Assembly (NCBI RefSeq): GCF_900078385.1
Contig: NZ_FLQR01000008.1
Coordinates: 186,001 to 250,000 of the forward strand
Reading direction: 5' to 3'
Length of the DNA: 64,000 nt
Origin: an uncultured Microbacterium sp.
GTDB taxonomy: Bacteria > Actinomycetota > Actinomycetes > Actinomycetales > Microbacteriaceae
The position numbers and the translations under genes were made by a program. This document shows positions 46,287 through 58,488 of the stretch, one piece after another; positions within the stretch are counted from its first letter, which is position 1; every line of letters starts with the position of its first letter. The notes under the pieces were generated by a model. It saw nothing but the letters and a program-made list of their open reading frames with translations, ran no database searches and was not told where the DNA came from.

Positions 46287-47344
46287 TGGGCCGCGCCGAG
46301 CCGCTCGTCCTCGGAATCGAGACCAGCTGCGACGAGACCGGCATCGGGATCGTCCGCGGTCGCACGCTGCTGAGCAACACGATCGCGAGTTCGATGGACG
46401 AGCACGCCCGCTACGGCGGCGTCGTCCCCGAGGTCGCCGCCCGTGCACACCTGGAGGCGCTGCAGCCCGCCATCGAAGCGGCCGTCGCCGAAGCGGGCAT
46501 CGCCCTGTCCGACCTGGATGCCGTCGCCGTGACCTCGGGTCCGGGTCTGGCCGGCGCCCTCATGGTCGGCATCGGCGCGGCCAAGGCGCTCGCCGTCTCG
46601 CTCGAGAAGCCCCTGTATGCCGTCAACCATCTCGTCGGGCACATCGCCGCAGACGTCCTCACCGGCGAAGAGGTGCAGTACCCGACGGTCGCCCTCCTCG
46701 TCAGCGGCGGCCACACCTCGCTCCTCCTCGTGCGCGACCTCGTCTCGGATGTCGAACTGCTCGGCGAGACGATGGATGACGCCGCCGGCGAGGCGTTCGA
46801 CAAGATCGCGCGCATCCTCGGCCTGCCCTACCCGGGCGGTCCGGAGATCGACCGCGCGGCCGCGAAGGGCGACCCGAACGCGATCCGGTTCCCGCGCGGC
46901 ATGTCCCGCGCGTCGGACATGGCCGAGCATCGGTACGACTTCTCGTTCTCCGGCCTCAAGACGGCGGTCGCGCGGTGGATCGAGCAGCGCGAAGCGGCCG
47001 GCGAGCCGGTGCCGGTCGGCGACGTGGCGGCATCCTTCCGCGAAGCCGTCGTCGACGTGCTCGTGACGAAGGCCCTCGACGCCTGCGCCCGCCACGACGT
47101 CCCCCGACTTCTCCTGGGCGGCGGCGTCATCGCCAACCGGCGCCTGCGCGAGGTCGCCCTGGAGCGTGCAGCGGCGGCCGGCGTCGCCGTGCGGATCCCG
47201 CCCCTGTCGCTGTGCACCGACAACGGCGCGATGATCGCCGCGCTCGCCGCGGAGCTCATCATGAGCGGCCGCGAACCGTCGACGCTCGCGTTCGGCGCCG
47301 ATTCGACCCTCCCGGTCACGGAGATCCAGGTGGCGCCGGCATGA
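46286..47344 (+). CDS. tsaD: tRNA N6-adenosine threonylcarbamoyltransferase TsaD
   Basis: TsaD transfers threonylcarbamoyl from its AMP adduct to A37 of ANN-decoding tRNAs. The 352-aa protein has [10 protein letters not shown], the metal-binding H-L-V-G-H motif and G-G-G-V-I-A-N. ATG 46286 overlaps the rimI stop (TGATG). ATG 46277 is possible but too close to the AAAGGG site. Confidence 0.97.
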   Translation: MGRAEPLVLGIETSCDETGIGIVRGRTLLSNTIASSMDEHARYGGVVPEVAARAHLEALQPAIEAAVAEAGIALSDLDAVAVTSGPGLAGALMVGIGAAKALAVSLEKPLYAVNHLVGHIAADVLTGEEVQYPTVALLVSGGHTSLLLVRDLVSDVELLGETMDDAAGEAFDKIARILGLPYPGGPEIDRAAAKGDPNAIRFPRGMSRASDMAEHRYDFSFSGLKTAVARWIEQREAAGEPVPVGDVAASFREAVVDVLVTKALDACARHDVPRLLLGGGVIANRRLREVALERAAAAGVAVRIPPLSLCTDNGAMIAALAAELIMSGREPSTLAFGADSTLPVTEIQVAPA

Positions 47345-47976
47345 GCGGGCCCACTCCCGACGAGCGCCCGACGCGCCCCGACGACCGCCCGCCGCTGCCG
47401 GAGATCGACGCGTCGATCGCGGCAGCCCGCCACACGACGCCCGCACCGGATGCCGTGCCCGCCGCACCGCCCGCGCTGCCCGCACCACCCCTGCCGCCGT
47501 CAGCCTCGTCGGCCGCCGACCCCCTCACCGCCTCGCCGGCCGCCGGCGACCCCGTCCCCGATGTGCTCCGCCCGCCCGCCGTCGACGCGCCCACCGAAGA
47601 CGTCGACCCGGCGGGTGATGCCCCGGCGCTGCCGGGGGAGCACCGTGGGGGCTTCCAGCGCGCGATGACCGAGCCCGTGCCGATCACGCAGCCCATCCAC
47701 ACCGAAGTCCGGTGGGCGCCCCCGCCGCCCGCGCCGCTCCCGCGCTCCGCCGGGTGGGCCATGACCTTCGCGGTCCTCGGACTGCTGGTCTCGTTCCTCG
47801 TCGGCTGGGGCTTCCTCATCGGGCTCGTGGGTGCCGGGTTCGCGATCGTCGCGCTCCGCCGCCCCTGGGAGCGCCGCGGCCTCGCCCAGTGGGCGCTGTG
47901 CCTCAGCCTGCTCTCCCTCGTCTTCAGCGCGGGCTGGCTCTGGTGGGCGTCGACCCAGGCGAACCTGTTCGGCTGA
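47341..47976 (+). CDS. Proline-rich membrane protein, unknown function
   Basis: The first 135 residues are a Pro/Ala-rich, probably disordered cytosolic segment. Two membrane helices follow (about 138-160 and 180-203), with [12 protein letters not shown] between them. I do not recognise a family. It overlaps tsaD by 4 bp, so it belongs to the tsaB-rimI-tsaD transcript. Length 211 aa. Confidence 0.75.
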   Translation: MSGPTPDERPTRPDDRPPLPEIDASIAAARHTTPAPDAVPAAPPALPAPPLPPSASSAADPLTASPAAGDPVPDVLRPPAVDAPTEDVDPAGDAPALPGEHRGGFQRAMTEPVPITQPIHTEVRWAPPPPAPLPRSAGWAMTFAVLGLLVSFLVGWGFLIGLVGAGFAIVALRRPWERRGLAQWALCLSLLSLVFSAGWLWWASTQANLFG

Positions 47977-48021
47977 GCCGAGCACGGACACCGGGCACCG
48001 CAGGGCACCGGATGCCGGCGC

Positions 48022-49227
48022 TCAGACCCGCTCGGCGAGGATCGCCACCCGCCGCGCGGCCGCCTTCGGCCCTACCCGCGTGAGGATGAGGGTCGCCGAG
48101 GCATCGCCGCGCAGCCGCAGCCTGCGGCGGAACTGCGCCGGATCGATGTCCACCCCGCGCTTCTTGATCTCGATGGTGCCGATGCCGTTGGCCGCGAGCG
48201 CGGCGTTGATCGCGGGGACCTTCAGCGGCATGACCTCGCGCACGCGGAAGGTCTGCACGAACGGGCTCGTGAGCGCCGCCTCCGAGGTGAGGTAGGCGAT
48301 GCCCTCCGCCAGCATCCCGGCCTGCAGATCGCGGGCGACCTCCCCGATGAGGCGCGCGCGGATGACGGCGCCCTCCGGCTCGTGCAGGTACCCGTCCACG
48401 ACGAGGTCGCGGACGTCCGCGTCGGGCGCGTCGGCGGCGGCCGTCAGTTCGTGTGCGGCACCTCCGCGGATGACGAGCGCGGCCCGGCCCACGCCCGCCC
48501 GGGCCAGGCGGCCCGACCAGACGACCAGCTCGATCGTCGACCCGTCGACGCTGATCCACTGCGCCTCCATGCCCGCCGGCACGCGGTCGCGGTCGAACGC
48601 CGGTCCCAGCTTGATGCCGGCCGGCATCCGCTCGGCCAGGTCGAACGTCCAGTCCAGCGACGGCGACCACTCGTCGGCGCCCAGACGCGAGGTCTCGCTG
48701 TGCCCCGCGGAGCGACGGGCCGGGTCGAGCCACACGGCATCCACGCCGTCCAGGTCGACGTCCTCGGCGCGGGCGTGCCGCACCTGCACGGCGTCGCCGA
48801 ACGGAGCGAGGTTGTAGGCGGCGAGCGCGGCGGTGATCTCGTCGGCGTCGACCGCGAGGACGTCCAGGCCGATGCCGGCGAGGCCGAGGGCGTCGCCGCC
48901 GATGCCGCAGCCGAGGTCGGCGACGCGCGTGACGCCCGCGTCGCGGAAACGCCCCGCGTGCCGCGCGGCGACCTCCAGACGCGTCGCCTGCTCGAGACCG
49001 GCCCGCGTGAACAGCATCCGGTCGGCGAAGGAGCCGAACTTCGCGCGCGCCTTCACGCGCAGCCGGGCCTGCCCGACGACGGCCGACACGAGGTCGGGGG
49101 AGTGCCCGGCGCTGCGCAGCCGCGAGACGACGGCGGCGACGTCGGCGGACGACTCCGCCGCGTCGGTCTCATCGAGCAGGCGCAGGCCCTCCGGGGTCAG
49201 CAGCGCGGTGAGCTCGGCCTGTTCCAT
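48022..49227 (-). CDS. SAM-dependent methyltransferase (THUMP-like domain family)
   Basis: The 401-aa protein has a class I methyltransferase fold with V-A-D-L-G-C-G-I-G-G-D-A (SAM loop, near residue 103) and V-W-L-D-P-A-R-R near 165, as in a conserved actinobacterial family with a C-terminal THUMP-like region (I-E-I-K-K-R-G-V-D near 365). The substrate is unknown; RNA is possible. TAGGCT lies 6 nt upstream of ATG 49227 on this strand, indicating a leaderless mRNA. Confidence 0.8.
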   Translation of the reverse strand: MEQAELTALLTPEGLRLLDETDAAESSADVAAVVSRLRSAGHSPDLVSAVVGQARLRVKARAKFGSFADRMLFTRAGLEQATRLEVAARHAGRFRDAGVTRVADLGCGIGGDALGLAGIGLDVLAVDADEITAALAAYNLAPFGDAVQVRHARAEDVDLDGVDAVWLDPARRSAGHSETSRLGADEWSPSLDWTFDLAERMPAGIKLGPAFDRDRVPAGMEAQWISVDGSTIELVVWSGRLARAGVGRAALVIRGGAAHELTAAADAPDADVRDLVVDGYLHEPEGAVIRARLIGEVARDLQAGMLAEGIAYLTSEAALTSPFVQTFRVREVMPLKVPAINAALAANGIGTIEIKKRGVDIDPAQFRRRLRLRGDASATLILTRVGPKAAARRVAILAERV

Positions 49228-49279
49228 CCGGCCAGCCTAGGCGCTGGGCGCGCCGCGATCCCGGGTGCATGACGCCGGG

Positions 49280-49352
49280 CTGGCACTCGCGTTGCGAGAG
49301 TGCCAGACGCGCTCTAGACTTGCCGTTAGCACTCTCAGTGTGTGGGTGCTAA
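49280..49352 (+). promoter_or_regulatory. groES promoter with two CIRCE operators
   Basis: CIRCE 1 is CTGGCACTC-N9-GAGTGCCAG (49280-49306). CIRCE 2 is TTAGCACTC-N9-GGGTGCTAA (49326-49352). The promoter TTGCGA (49292-49297), 17 bp, TAGACT (49315-49320) is interleaved: the -35 box is inside the CIRCE 1 spacer and CIRCE 2 covers the start of transcription. This predicts tight HrcA repression and heat induction. Confidence 0.92.
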
Positions 49353-49381
49353 CCAGTCTTGAAGCAAGAAAGAGGTAGACC

Positions 49382-49678
49382 GTGTCGGTTTCCATCAAGC
49401 CGCTCGAGGACCGCATCGTCATCAAGCAGGTCGAGGCCGAGCAGACCACTGCCAGTGGCCTGGTCATCCCCGACACTGCGAAGGAGAAGCCCCAGGAGGG
49501 CGAGGTCGTCGCAGTGGGTCCGGGTCGTATCGATGACAACGGCAACCGTGTTCCGCTCGACGTCGCCGTGGGCGACCGTGTGCTCTACAGCAAGTACGGC
49601 GGCACCGAGGTCAAGTTCGGCGCGGACGAGTACCTCGTCCTGTCGGCTCGCGACGTCCTGGCGGTCGTCGTCCGCTGA
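49382..49678 (+). CDS. groES: Co-chaperonin GroES
   Basis: GroES is the lid of the GroEL folding chamber. The 98-aa protein starts at GTG 49382 as [15 protein letters not shown], has the mobile loop T-T-A-S-G-L-V-I-P and ends D-V-L-A-V-V. An AGAAAGAGG site precedes it. No groEL follows: a strong terminator comes 15 bp after the stop, so it is monocistronic here. Confidence 0.98.
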   Translation: MSVSIKPLEDRIVIKQVEAEQTTASGLVIPDTAKEKPQEGEVVAVGPGRIDDNGNRVPLDVAVGDRVLYSKYGGTEVKFGADEYLVLSARDVLAVVVR

Positions 49679-49692
49679 TCTGCAGCGCTTCT

Positions 49693-49726
49693 GAGGGGCC
49701 CGGATGCTTCGGCATCCGGGCCCCTC
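49693..49726 (+). terminator. groES terminator
   Basis: A perfect 15-bp stem (GAGGGGCCCGGATGC and its complement, 49693-49707 with 49712-49726) closes a TTCG tetraloop. The arms contain GGATGC. It separates groES from the rarD gene. Confidence 0.88.
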
Positions 49727-49817
49727 TGCGTCTCTGGCAGTCCGCGCACGCACATCGGCAGGATCCGGCACCCTCGCGTGAACCCGGTGCAGTCATGACC
49801 GTTCTAGGCTCGGACTC

Positions 49818-50738
49818 ATGACACCCGAGGAATCCGCCCGCGAGGAGACCCTCGGCGGCGTCTACGCCTTCTGCGCGTACTTCCTCTGGGGATTCATGCC
49901 CCTCTTCTTCCTCGTCCTCACCCCCACCGGGCCGTGGGAGATCGTCGCCTGGCGCATCCTGCTCTCGCTCGGCTTCTGCGCCATCCTCCTCACCGTCACG
50001 CGGACGTGGGCGAAGCTCTTCGCCATCCTCCGCAATCGCCGGCTCGTGTTCTGGACGATCGTCGCGGGGCTCCTCATCTACGTGAACTGGCAGGTGTTCC
50101 TCATCGGGACGCTCACCGGGCACGTCATCGAGGGCAGCCTCGGGTACTTCATAAACCCGATCGTGACCGTCCTGCTCGGCGTCCTCGTGCTCAAGGAGCG
50201 CCTGCGCATCGCCCAGTGGGTCGCGATCGGCATCGCTGTCCTCGCGGTCATCGTCATCATCGTCGGCTACGGCGCGTTCCCCTGGATCGCCCTGACCCTC
50301 GCGGCGAGCTTCGGCACGTACGGTCTCGTGAAGAAGCAGATCGGTCCCTCCGTGGATGCCGTCAGCGGTCTCACGCTCGAGTCGCTGTGGCTGGCGCCCG
50401 TGGCCGTCGTCCAGCTGATCGTCGTCGCCGCGACCGCAGGGCTCACGATGGGGCAGATCAGCGGCTGGCACACCGTCCTGCTCCTGCTGGCCGGAGCCGT
50501 CACGGCCACGCCGCTCCTCTTCTTCGCGGCCGGTGCGCGCCGCGCCCCGCTGACCGTCATCGGCCTGCTGCAGTTCGTCGCTCCGATCCTGCAGTTCATC
50601 ACCGGCGCGTGGATCATGCAGGAGCCGATGCCCCTCGAGCGGTGGATCGGATTCGGCCTCGTCTGGCTCGCCCTCGTCGTGCTCATGGTGGACTCGCTGC
50701 GCAGCGCGCGACGGCCCGTGGTGGGCACCGCAAGATAA
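49818..50738 (+). CDS. rarD: EamA-family transporter RarD
   Basis: The 306-aa protein has ten membrane helices and the RarD pattern (Y-F-L-W-G-F-M-P-L-F-F near residue 17, W-E-I-V-A-W-R-I-L-L-S, then N-W-Q-V-F-L-I-G). RarD belongs to the drug/metabolite transporter superfamily; its substrate is not established. TAGGCT (49805-49810) lies 7 nt before ATG 49818, so it is probably leaderless. Its TAA stop lies within an inverted repeat upstream of livK. Confidence 0.9.
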   Translation: MTPEESAREETLGGVYAFCAYFLWGFMPLFFLVLTPTGPWEIVAWRILLSLGFCAILLTVTRTWAKLFAILRNRRLVFWTIVAGLLIYVNWQVFLIGTLTGHVIEGSLGYFINPIVTVLLGVLVLKERLRIAQWVAIGIAVLAVIVIIVGYGAFPWIALTLAASFGTYGLVKKQIGPSVDAVSGLTLESLWLAPVAVVQLIVVAATAGLTMGQISGWHTVLLLLAGAVTATPLLFFAAGARRAPLTVIGLLQFVAPILQFITGAWIMQEPMPLERWIGFGLVWLALVVLMVDSLRSARRPVVGTAR

Positions 50739-50804
50739 CGATTCATCTCCGTTACACATCGTTAACGAGACGCAACACTCGCGAGACGTGGACTTGGTTA
50801 GGTT
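50736..50804 (+). promoter_or_regulatory. livK upstream region with GTTA-type repeats
   Basis: TAACG (50736-50740) and CGTTA (50750-50754) form an inverted repeat. GTTAC (50751) and GTTAAC (50761) repeat 10 bp later. TAGGTT (50799-50804) is a possible -10 box. GTTAC-like half-sites recall GlnR nitrogen-control boxes, but the match is partial. Confidence 0.35.
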
Positions 50805-50858
50805 TGTCCCACTGGGCGGCGCCCGAGCCACCCGTGTCCAAACACAGCAAGGAGCAAC

Positions 50859-52127
50859 ATGAGCGTCTTTACACGTTCGCGTGCTGGCAAGGCTCTCGGC
50901 GGCATCGCCGTCGCTGCCGTCAGTGCGGTTCTGCTCGCGGGGTGTGCCGGTGGGGGAACCCCCGCCGAGCCCAGCGAGTCCAATGCACCTCCCGCGGAGG
51001 ACCTGACCCTCAAGATCGGCACTGTGCTGCCGCAGACGGGCAGCCTCGCGTTCCTCGGCCCGCCCGAGGAGGCCGGCGTCCTGCTCGGTGTCAACGAAGT
51101 CAACGAGGCCGCCAAGGGCATCACCGTCGACCTGACGCCGGGCGACTCGGGTGACGCCGACAACAAGGCTTTCGAGACCACCGTCCCCAAGCTCCAGAAC
51201 GCGGGCGTCTCCGCGATGATCGGCGCCGCCGCCTCGGGCGTGACGAAGCTGTTCCTGGACTCCAACGTCTCGGCTGGGATCATCACGTTCTCGCCGGCGA
51301 ACACCTCGCCGGACTTCACCGAGTGGCCGGATGACGACCTGTACTGGCGCACCGCTCCGAGCGACCTGCTCCAGGGCGAGGTCATCGGCAACCTCGTCGC
51401 CGAGGACGGCCACAAGAACATCGGCATCCTGTACCAGAACGACGCGTACGGCACGGGCCTGCGCGCCGTCGTCAAGGAGGTCTTCGAGAGCACCGGCGGT
51501 ACCGTCGTGGCCGAGGCTTCCTACAACGACGGTGACGGCCAGTTCGACGCTCAGGTCCAGACGATCTCGGCGGCCAACCCCGACGCGATCGTGCTGATCA
51601 CGTTCGACCAGTTCGCGACCATCGCGCCGCTGCTGGTGAACGCTGGCCAGGACGCGGCGAACTTCTACCTCGTGGACGGCAACCTCAAGCAGTGGGGCGA
51701 CGACGTGTCGGTCTCGCTCGAGGGCGCCAAGGGCACCACGCCCGGTCCGGTGCTCGAGGACGACTTCCAGGGACGTCTGAACGACGCCTGGACGGCCGAA
51801 GGCAACGACGCGCTGACCGACTTCTCGTACGCCGCAGAGTCGTACGACGCGGTCATCCTGATGGCGCTGGCCTCCCTCGCGGCAGGCTCGACGGACGGCG
51901 CCGACATCGCCGGTTCGCTGCAGGAGGTCTCCGGTGGCTCCGGCGAGGGTGAGAAGTGCAGCTCGTTCGCGGACTGCGCCGACATCATCCTCGGTGGCGG
52001 CACGGCTGACTACGACGGATACTCCGGCCCGGTCACGTTCGACGAGAACGGCGACCCGACCGAGGCGTCCATCGGTGTCTTCCAGTACAAGGCCGACAAC
52101 ACGCACGAGCGCATCGAAACCCGCTGA
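50859..52127 (+). CDS. Branched-chain amino acid ABC transporter, substrate-binding lipoprotein
   Basis: The 422-aa protein has a signal peptide ending in the lipobox V-L-L-A-G-C (Cys29), then a Gly/Pro/Ser linker and a type I periplasmic-binding (LivK-like) fold beginning L-K-I-G-T-V-L-P-Q-T-G. It would sit on the outer face of the membrane and deliver Leu/Ile/Val or related solutes to the LivHMGF complex encoded convergently downstream. AAGGAGCAAC precedes ATG 50859. Substrate assignment is by family only. Confidence 0.9.
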   Translation: MSVFTRSRAGKALGGIAVAAVSAVLLAGCAGGGTPAEPSESNAPPAEDLTLKIGTVLPQTGSLAFLGPPEEAGVLLGVNEVNEAAKGITVDLTPGDSGDADNKAFETTVPKLQNAGVSAMIGAAASGVTKLFLDSNVSAGIITFSPANTSPDFTEWPDDDLYWRTAPSDLLQGEVIGNLVAEDGHKNIGILYQNDAYGTGLRAVVKEVFESTGGTVVAEASYNDGDGQFDAQVQTISAANPDAIVLITFDQFATIAPLLVNAGQDAANFYLVDGNLKQWGDDVSVSLEGAKGTTPGPVLEDDFQGRLNDAWTAEGNDALTDFSYAAESYDAVILMALASLAAGSTDGADIAGSLQEVSGGSGEGEKCSSFADCADIILGGGTADYDGYSGPVTFDENGDPTEASIGVFQYKADNTHERIETR

Positions 52128-52144
52128 CGCTCAGCACAACGCGG

Positions 52145-52172
52145 AAGGGCCCCGGAGCGATCCGGGGCCCTT
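52145..52172 (+). terminator. Terminator after the liv binding-protein gene
   Basis: A 12-bp stem AAGGGCCCCGGA / TCCGGGGCCCTT with a GCGA loop, 17 bp after the stop codon, ends in TTT. Confidence 0.85.
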
Positions 52173-52277
52173 TCCCGTGCGTGCGGCGCGCTCGGCGGCG
52201 TCGGGTGCGGTGCGAGGCGGTGCGAGCCGCAGGGCCGAGCGTGACCCCTGTGGCGGGTCGCACGCCGGGGCACAACG

Positions 52278-52315
52278 ACGAGGGGGGCGGATGCCGCAGC
52301 ATCCGCCCCCCTCGT
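52278..52315. terminator. Bidirectional terminator between convergent liv genes
   Basis: A perfect 17-bp inverted repeat (52278-52294 with 52299-52315) surrounds a CGCA loop and contains GGATGC/GCATCC. It lies 9 bp from the end of livF and is placed to stop transcription from both sides. The 105 bp between this and the previous terminator hold nothing recognisable. Confidence 0.8.
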
Positions 52316-52323
52316 GACGCGCG

Positions 52324-53088
52324 TCAGTCGTTGCCGAGCGTGCCCAGGTACAGGCCGATGACGTGCGGGTCGTTGAGCAGGTCGCGGCCGGAGCCGGTGT
52401 GGGCGTCGCGGCCCTGGTCCAGCACGTAGCCGCGGTCGCAGATCTGCAGGCAGCGACGCGCGTTCTGCTCGACCATGATCGTCGTCACGCCGGCCTTGTT
52501 GATGTCGGAGACGCGCAGGAACGCGTCGTCCTGGCGGACGGGGGACAGACCGGCGCTCGGCTCGTCCAGGAGCAGCACGGACGGCTCCATCATGAGCGCG
52601 CGGCTCATCGCGACCATCTGCCGCTCGCCGCCGGAGAGCGACCCGGCGCGCTGCTTGAGGCGCTTGCCGAGCTCGGCGAAGATGCCGGTCACGAACTCGA
52701 GACGCTCGGCGTAGATCTTGGGGTTCTGGTAGAGCCCCATCTGCAGGTTCTCCTCGATGGACAGCGAGGGGAACACGTTGTTCGTCTGCGGGACGAAGGC
52801 GACGCCGCGCTGCACGAGCTTGTCGGCGTTGAGGCCGACGATGCTCTCGCCGTTGACGGTGATGTCGCCGCCGCGGATCTTCACCATGCCGAAGATCGCC
52901 TTCAGGAGCGTCGACTTGCCGGCGCCGTTCGGGCCGATGATGCCGATCAGCTCGCCCTTGCGGGCCACGAGATTCGCGCCGTTGATGATGTTGATGCCCG
53001 GCAGGTAGCCGGCCGTCAGGTCCTGCACGTCGACGACGATGTCGGATCCGGTCGTCGTCGGCGCCGTGGCGGGGGCGGGAGTGCTCAC
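52324..53088 (-). CDS. livF: Branched-chain amino acid ABC transporter ATPase LivF
   Basis: The 254-aa ATPase has Walker A G-P-N-G-A-G-K-S-T near residue 45, the signature L-S-G-G-E-R-Q-M and Walker B L-L-L-D-E-P-S-A-G-L-S. The short M-V-E-Q-N-A-R block is typical of LivF. It is the last gene of livHMGF and overlaps livG by 4 bp. Confidence 0.94.
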   Translation of the reverse strand: MSTPAPATAPTTTGSDIVVDVQDLTAGYLPGINIINGANLVARKGELIGIIGPNGAGKSTLLKAIFGMVKIRGGDITVNGESIVGLNADKLVQRGVAFVPQTNNVFPSLSIEENLQMGLYQNPKIYAERLEFVTGIFAELGKRLKQRAGSLSGGERQMVAMSRALMMEPSVLLLDEPSAGLSPVRQDDAFLRVSDINKAGVTTIMVEQNARRCLQICDRGYVLDQGRDAHTGSGRDLLNDPHVIGLYLGTLGND

Positions 53089-54167
53089 TTGGTCTCCTCC
53101 TCGGCGTGGGCGATCGATGCCGCCTCTTCCTCCTTGATCTCCTCGAGCAGCTCCTTCGCGGAGCTGTCGAGCTCACCGGCCACACGGCCGGTCACGACAC
53201 CGAGGTCGACGTCCTGGTGGCTGCCGAGGTACGCGTCGATGACCGCCTGATCCTGCATGACGCTGTCCGGCGGGCCCTCTGCGACGACGCGGCCTTCGGC
53301 CATCACGACGACCCAGTCGGCGATGTGGCGCACCATGTGCATGTCGTGCTCGACGAACAGGACGGTGACGCCGAGGTCCTTGAGGTCGAGGATGTGGTCG
53401 AGCAGCGACTGCGTGAGGGCCGGGTTGACGCCGGCCATCGGCTCGTCGAGCATGACGAGGTTCGGGTCGCTCATGAGTGCCCGCGCCATCTCGAGGAGCT
53501 TGCGCTGGCCGCCGGAGAGCGAGGCCGCGAAGTCCTTCTCCTTGGCGTCGAGCTTGAACCGCTTGAGCAGTCCGCGCGCCTTCTCCTCGTTGTCGGTCTC
53601 CTGCGTGCGCCAGACGAACGGCAGGAACGCCTGCCAGAACTTCTCGCCGCGCTGCCCGGGAGCACCGAGCTTCATGTTCTCCAGCACCGTCAGGAGCGAC
53701 AGCGCCTTCGTCAGCTGGAACGTGCGGACCTGGCCGAGGCGAGCGACCTTGAACGCGGGGATGCCGGCGAGGCTCTTGCCGTCGTACGACCATGTGCCGG
53801 TGTTCGGCTTGTCGAACCCGCACAGCAGGTTGAACAGGGTCGTCTTGCCGGCGCCGTTGGGGCCGATGAGGGCGGTGATGGCGTTCCGCGGGATCTCGAG
53901 GTGCTCGACGTCGACGGCGGTGAGACCGCCGAAGCGGCGCGTGACGCCGTCCATGACCATGATGGGGTCGACCTTCGCGACGCCGGGGACGCCGGGTCCC
54001 TTCGCGAGTCCCGTCGCCTTGGGACGGGGGATGCTTCCGGTGGCGGAGGCCGGTTCGGTGACGCCGTCCGTCTCGCCGGCCGGGGTGTCGCCCATCGGGA
54101 CGTACGCCGGCTCGCTCGGACGGTCGCCCGGAGCGCCGGCCGCGTTGCTTGGCGGGTTATTTGACAA
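53085..54167 (-). CDS. livG: Branched-chain amino acid ABC transporter ATPase LivG with N-terminal extension
   Basis: The ATPase domain starts near residue 68 (V-M-D-G-V-T-R-R-F-G-G-L-T-A-V) with Walker A G-P-N-G-A-G-K-T-T, signature L-S-G-G-Q-R-K and V-E-H-D-M. LivG usually has about 255 aa. This 360-aa form has a roughly 65-residue Pro/Gly/Ala-rich N-terminus and an acidic C-tail. TTG 54167 is favoured by an AGGGAG site 7 nt upstream and overlaps livM by 11 bp. ATG 54095 would give a shorter protein. Confidence 0.92.
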   Translation of the reverse strand: MSNNPPSNAAGAPGDRPSEPAYVPMGDTPAGETDGVTEPASATGSIPRPKATGLAKGPGVPGVAKVDPIMVMDGVTRRFGGLTAVDVEHLEIPRNAITALIGPNGAGKTTLFNLLCGFDKPNTGTWSYDGKSLAGIPAFKVARLGQVRTFQLTKALSLLTVLENMKLGAPGQRGEKFWQAFLPFVWRTQETDNEEKARGLLKRFKLDAKEKDFAASLSGGQRKLLEMARALMSDPNLVMLDEPMAGVNPALTQSLLDHILDLKDLGVTVLFVEHDMHMVRHIADWVVVMAEGRVVAEGPPDSVMQDQAVIDAYLGSHQDVDLGVVTGRVAGELDSSAKELLEEIKEEEAASIAHAEEETK

Positions 54168-55146
54168 AGGTCATCTCCCTCTTGTCGCCGAGGATGCCCT
54201 GCGGCCTGAAGATCACGATGAGCATGAGCGCGACGCCGACGAGGATGTACCGCAGCGTGCCCGCCTGGATGTCGGTCATCGGCAGCCAGCCGGCCTGCGC
54301 CATCTGGGGGAGCAGGTTGCCGAGCAGCGCCAGCACCATCCAGAAGATCACCGCGCCCAGCGACGGGCCGAAGATCGTCGACGCGCCACCCAGAAGGAGG
54401 ATCGTCCAGAGGAAGAAGGTCAGCGCCGTCGTGTAGCTCGACGGGATCACGGCGGACGGCAGCACGTAGATGATGCCGCCGAGAGCGCCGATGACACCAC
54501 CGACGACGAGCGCCTGCATCTTGTACGCGAACACGTTCTTGCCGAGCGACCGCACGGCATCCTCGTCTTCACGGATGCCCTTGAGGACGCGGCCCCACGG
54601 GCTGCGCATGAGCGCCCAGACGACGAACAGCGAGACGGCGAGCAGGAGGACGCCGAACACGATGACCCACAGCTGGGCCGCGGTGTACTGCCACGGGCCG
54701 AAGCCGTACCGCTCGCCCTTGGGCAGCGCGGGGAAGGGGTTCGCGGACTGGAAGCTCCCGTTGTAGCCGCCGAGGCCGTCGGCGGAGTTCGTCCATGTGT
54801 CGAACACCTGCGTCGTGAACAGCAGGCGCACGATCTCGGCCGCCGCGATCGTGACGATCGCGAGGTAGTCGGCGCGCAGACGCAGCGTCGGCACACCGAG
54901 GATGATCGCGAACAGCGCCGCGAGCAGGAGGCCGACGAGCATCGCGAGGTACCACGGCATGCCGAAGCTCAGGACCGAGATGGCGTACCCGTAGGCCCCG
55001 AGGGCCATGAAGCCCGCCATACCGAAGTTGAGCAGACCCGCGTAGCCGAAGTGGACGGCGAGACCGGTCGCGGCGAGCGCGTACGCGATCGTGACCGGGC
55101 TCAGCAGGTAGCCGAGCGTGTTGGTGAGGATGGCGCCCCAATCCAT
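54157..55146 (-). CDS. livM: Branched-chain amino acid ABC transporter permease LivM
   Basis: The 329-aa permease has about nine membrane helices and the family pattern G-Y-A-G-L-L-N-F-G-M-A-G-F-M-A-L-G-A-Y near residue 32 and the late G-G-x-G-S/T-x-x-G-P motif (G-G-A-S-T-I-F-G-P). It pairs with LivH to form the channel. It follows livH by 5 bp. Confidence 0.93.
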   Translation of the reverse strand: MDWGAILTNTLGYLLSPVTIAYALAATGLAVHFGYAGLLNFGMAGFMALGAYGYAISVLSFGMPWYLAMLVGLLLAALFAIILGVPTLRLRADYLAIVTIAAAEIVRLLFTTQVFDTWTNSADGLGGYNGSFQSANPFPALPKGERYGFGPWQYTAAQLWVIVFGVLLLAVSLFVVWALMRSPWGRVLKGIREDEDAVRSLGKNVFAYKMQALVVGGVIGALGGIIYVLPSAVIPSSYTTALTFFLWTILLLGGASTIFGPSLGAVIFWMVLALLGNLLPQMAQAGWLPMTDIQAGTLRYILVGVALMLIVIFRPQGILGDKREMTFVK

Positions 55147-55151
55147 GGCGG

Positions 55152-58207
<3,056 letters not shown>

Positions 58208-58488
58208 CCTCGCGCTCGGCGCCGCGGCGCGCCGGCATCCGGCATCCATCTCGCCGAGAAACCACATCGGACACGAGAAACCACGGATGCCGTGATTTCT
58301 CATGCGGAATGTGGTTTCTCGCAGGCGCGACGTCTGGGGCTCGCGGGCGCGACGTCGGGGGCGAGCGCATTGCGCGAGCGCGCGCCGAAACCCTGAGAGT
58401 CGTCTCCGAGACCGGGCTGTGGCTTGAGATGCCGGCCGGTTCTCGGCATCGTGGCCTGCTCCAACGCCCGACGAACGAAGGAGAAGGC
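58208..58488. other. Intergenic stretch after guaB with repeats
   Basis: This 281-bp gap holds palindrome copy C (58255-58321), two GGCATCC heptamers (58231-58248) and an 11-bp direct repeat GGCGCGACGTC (58324-58334 and 58346-58356). An AAGGAG site before 58489 serves the next gene. No gene is seen. Confidence 0.6.
58255..58321. repeat. Nested palindromic repeat, copy C
   Basis: Outer arms CGAGAAACCACAT (58255-58267) and its exact complement (58309-58321) enclose inner arms GAGAAACCACGG / CCGTGATTTCTC (58275-58286 with 58290-58301, one mismatch). This is the best preserved copy of the family seen at 13602 and 14778. Confidence 0.85.

Noticed and set aside
49679..49817. A groEL gene following groES
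   Set aside because: A 15-bp terminator follows groES and the next gene is a rarD transporter; no chaperonin motif is present in the window.
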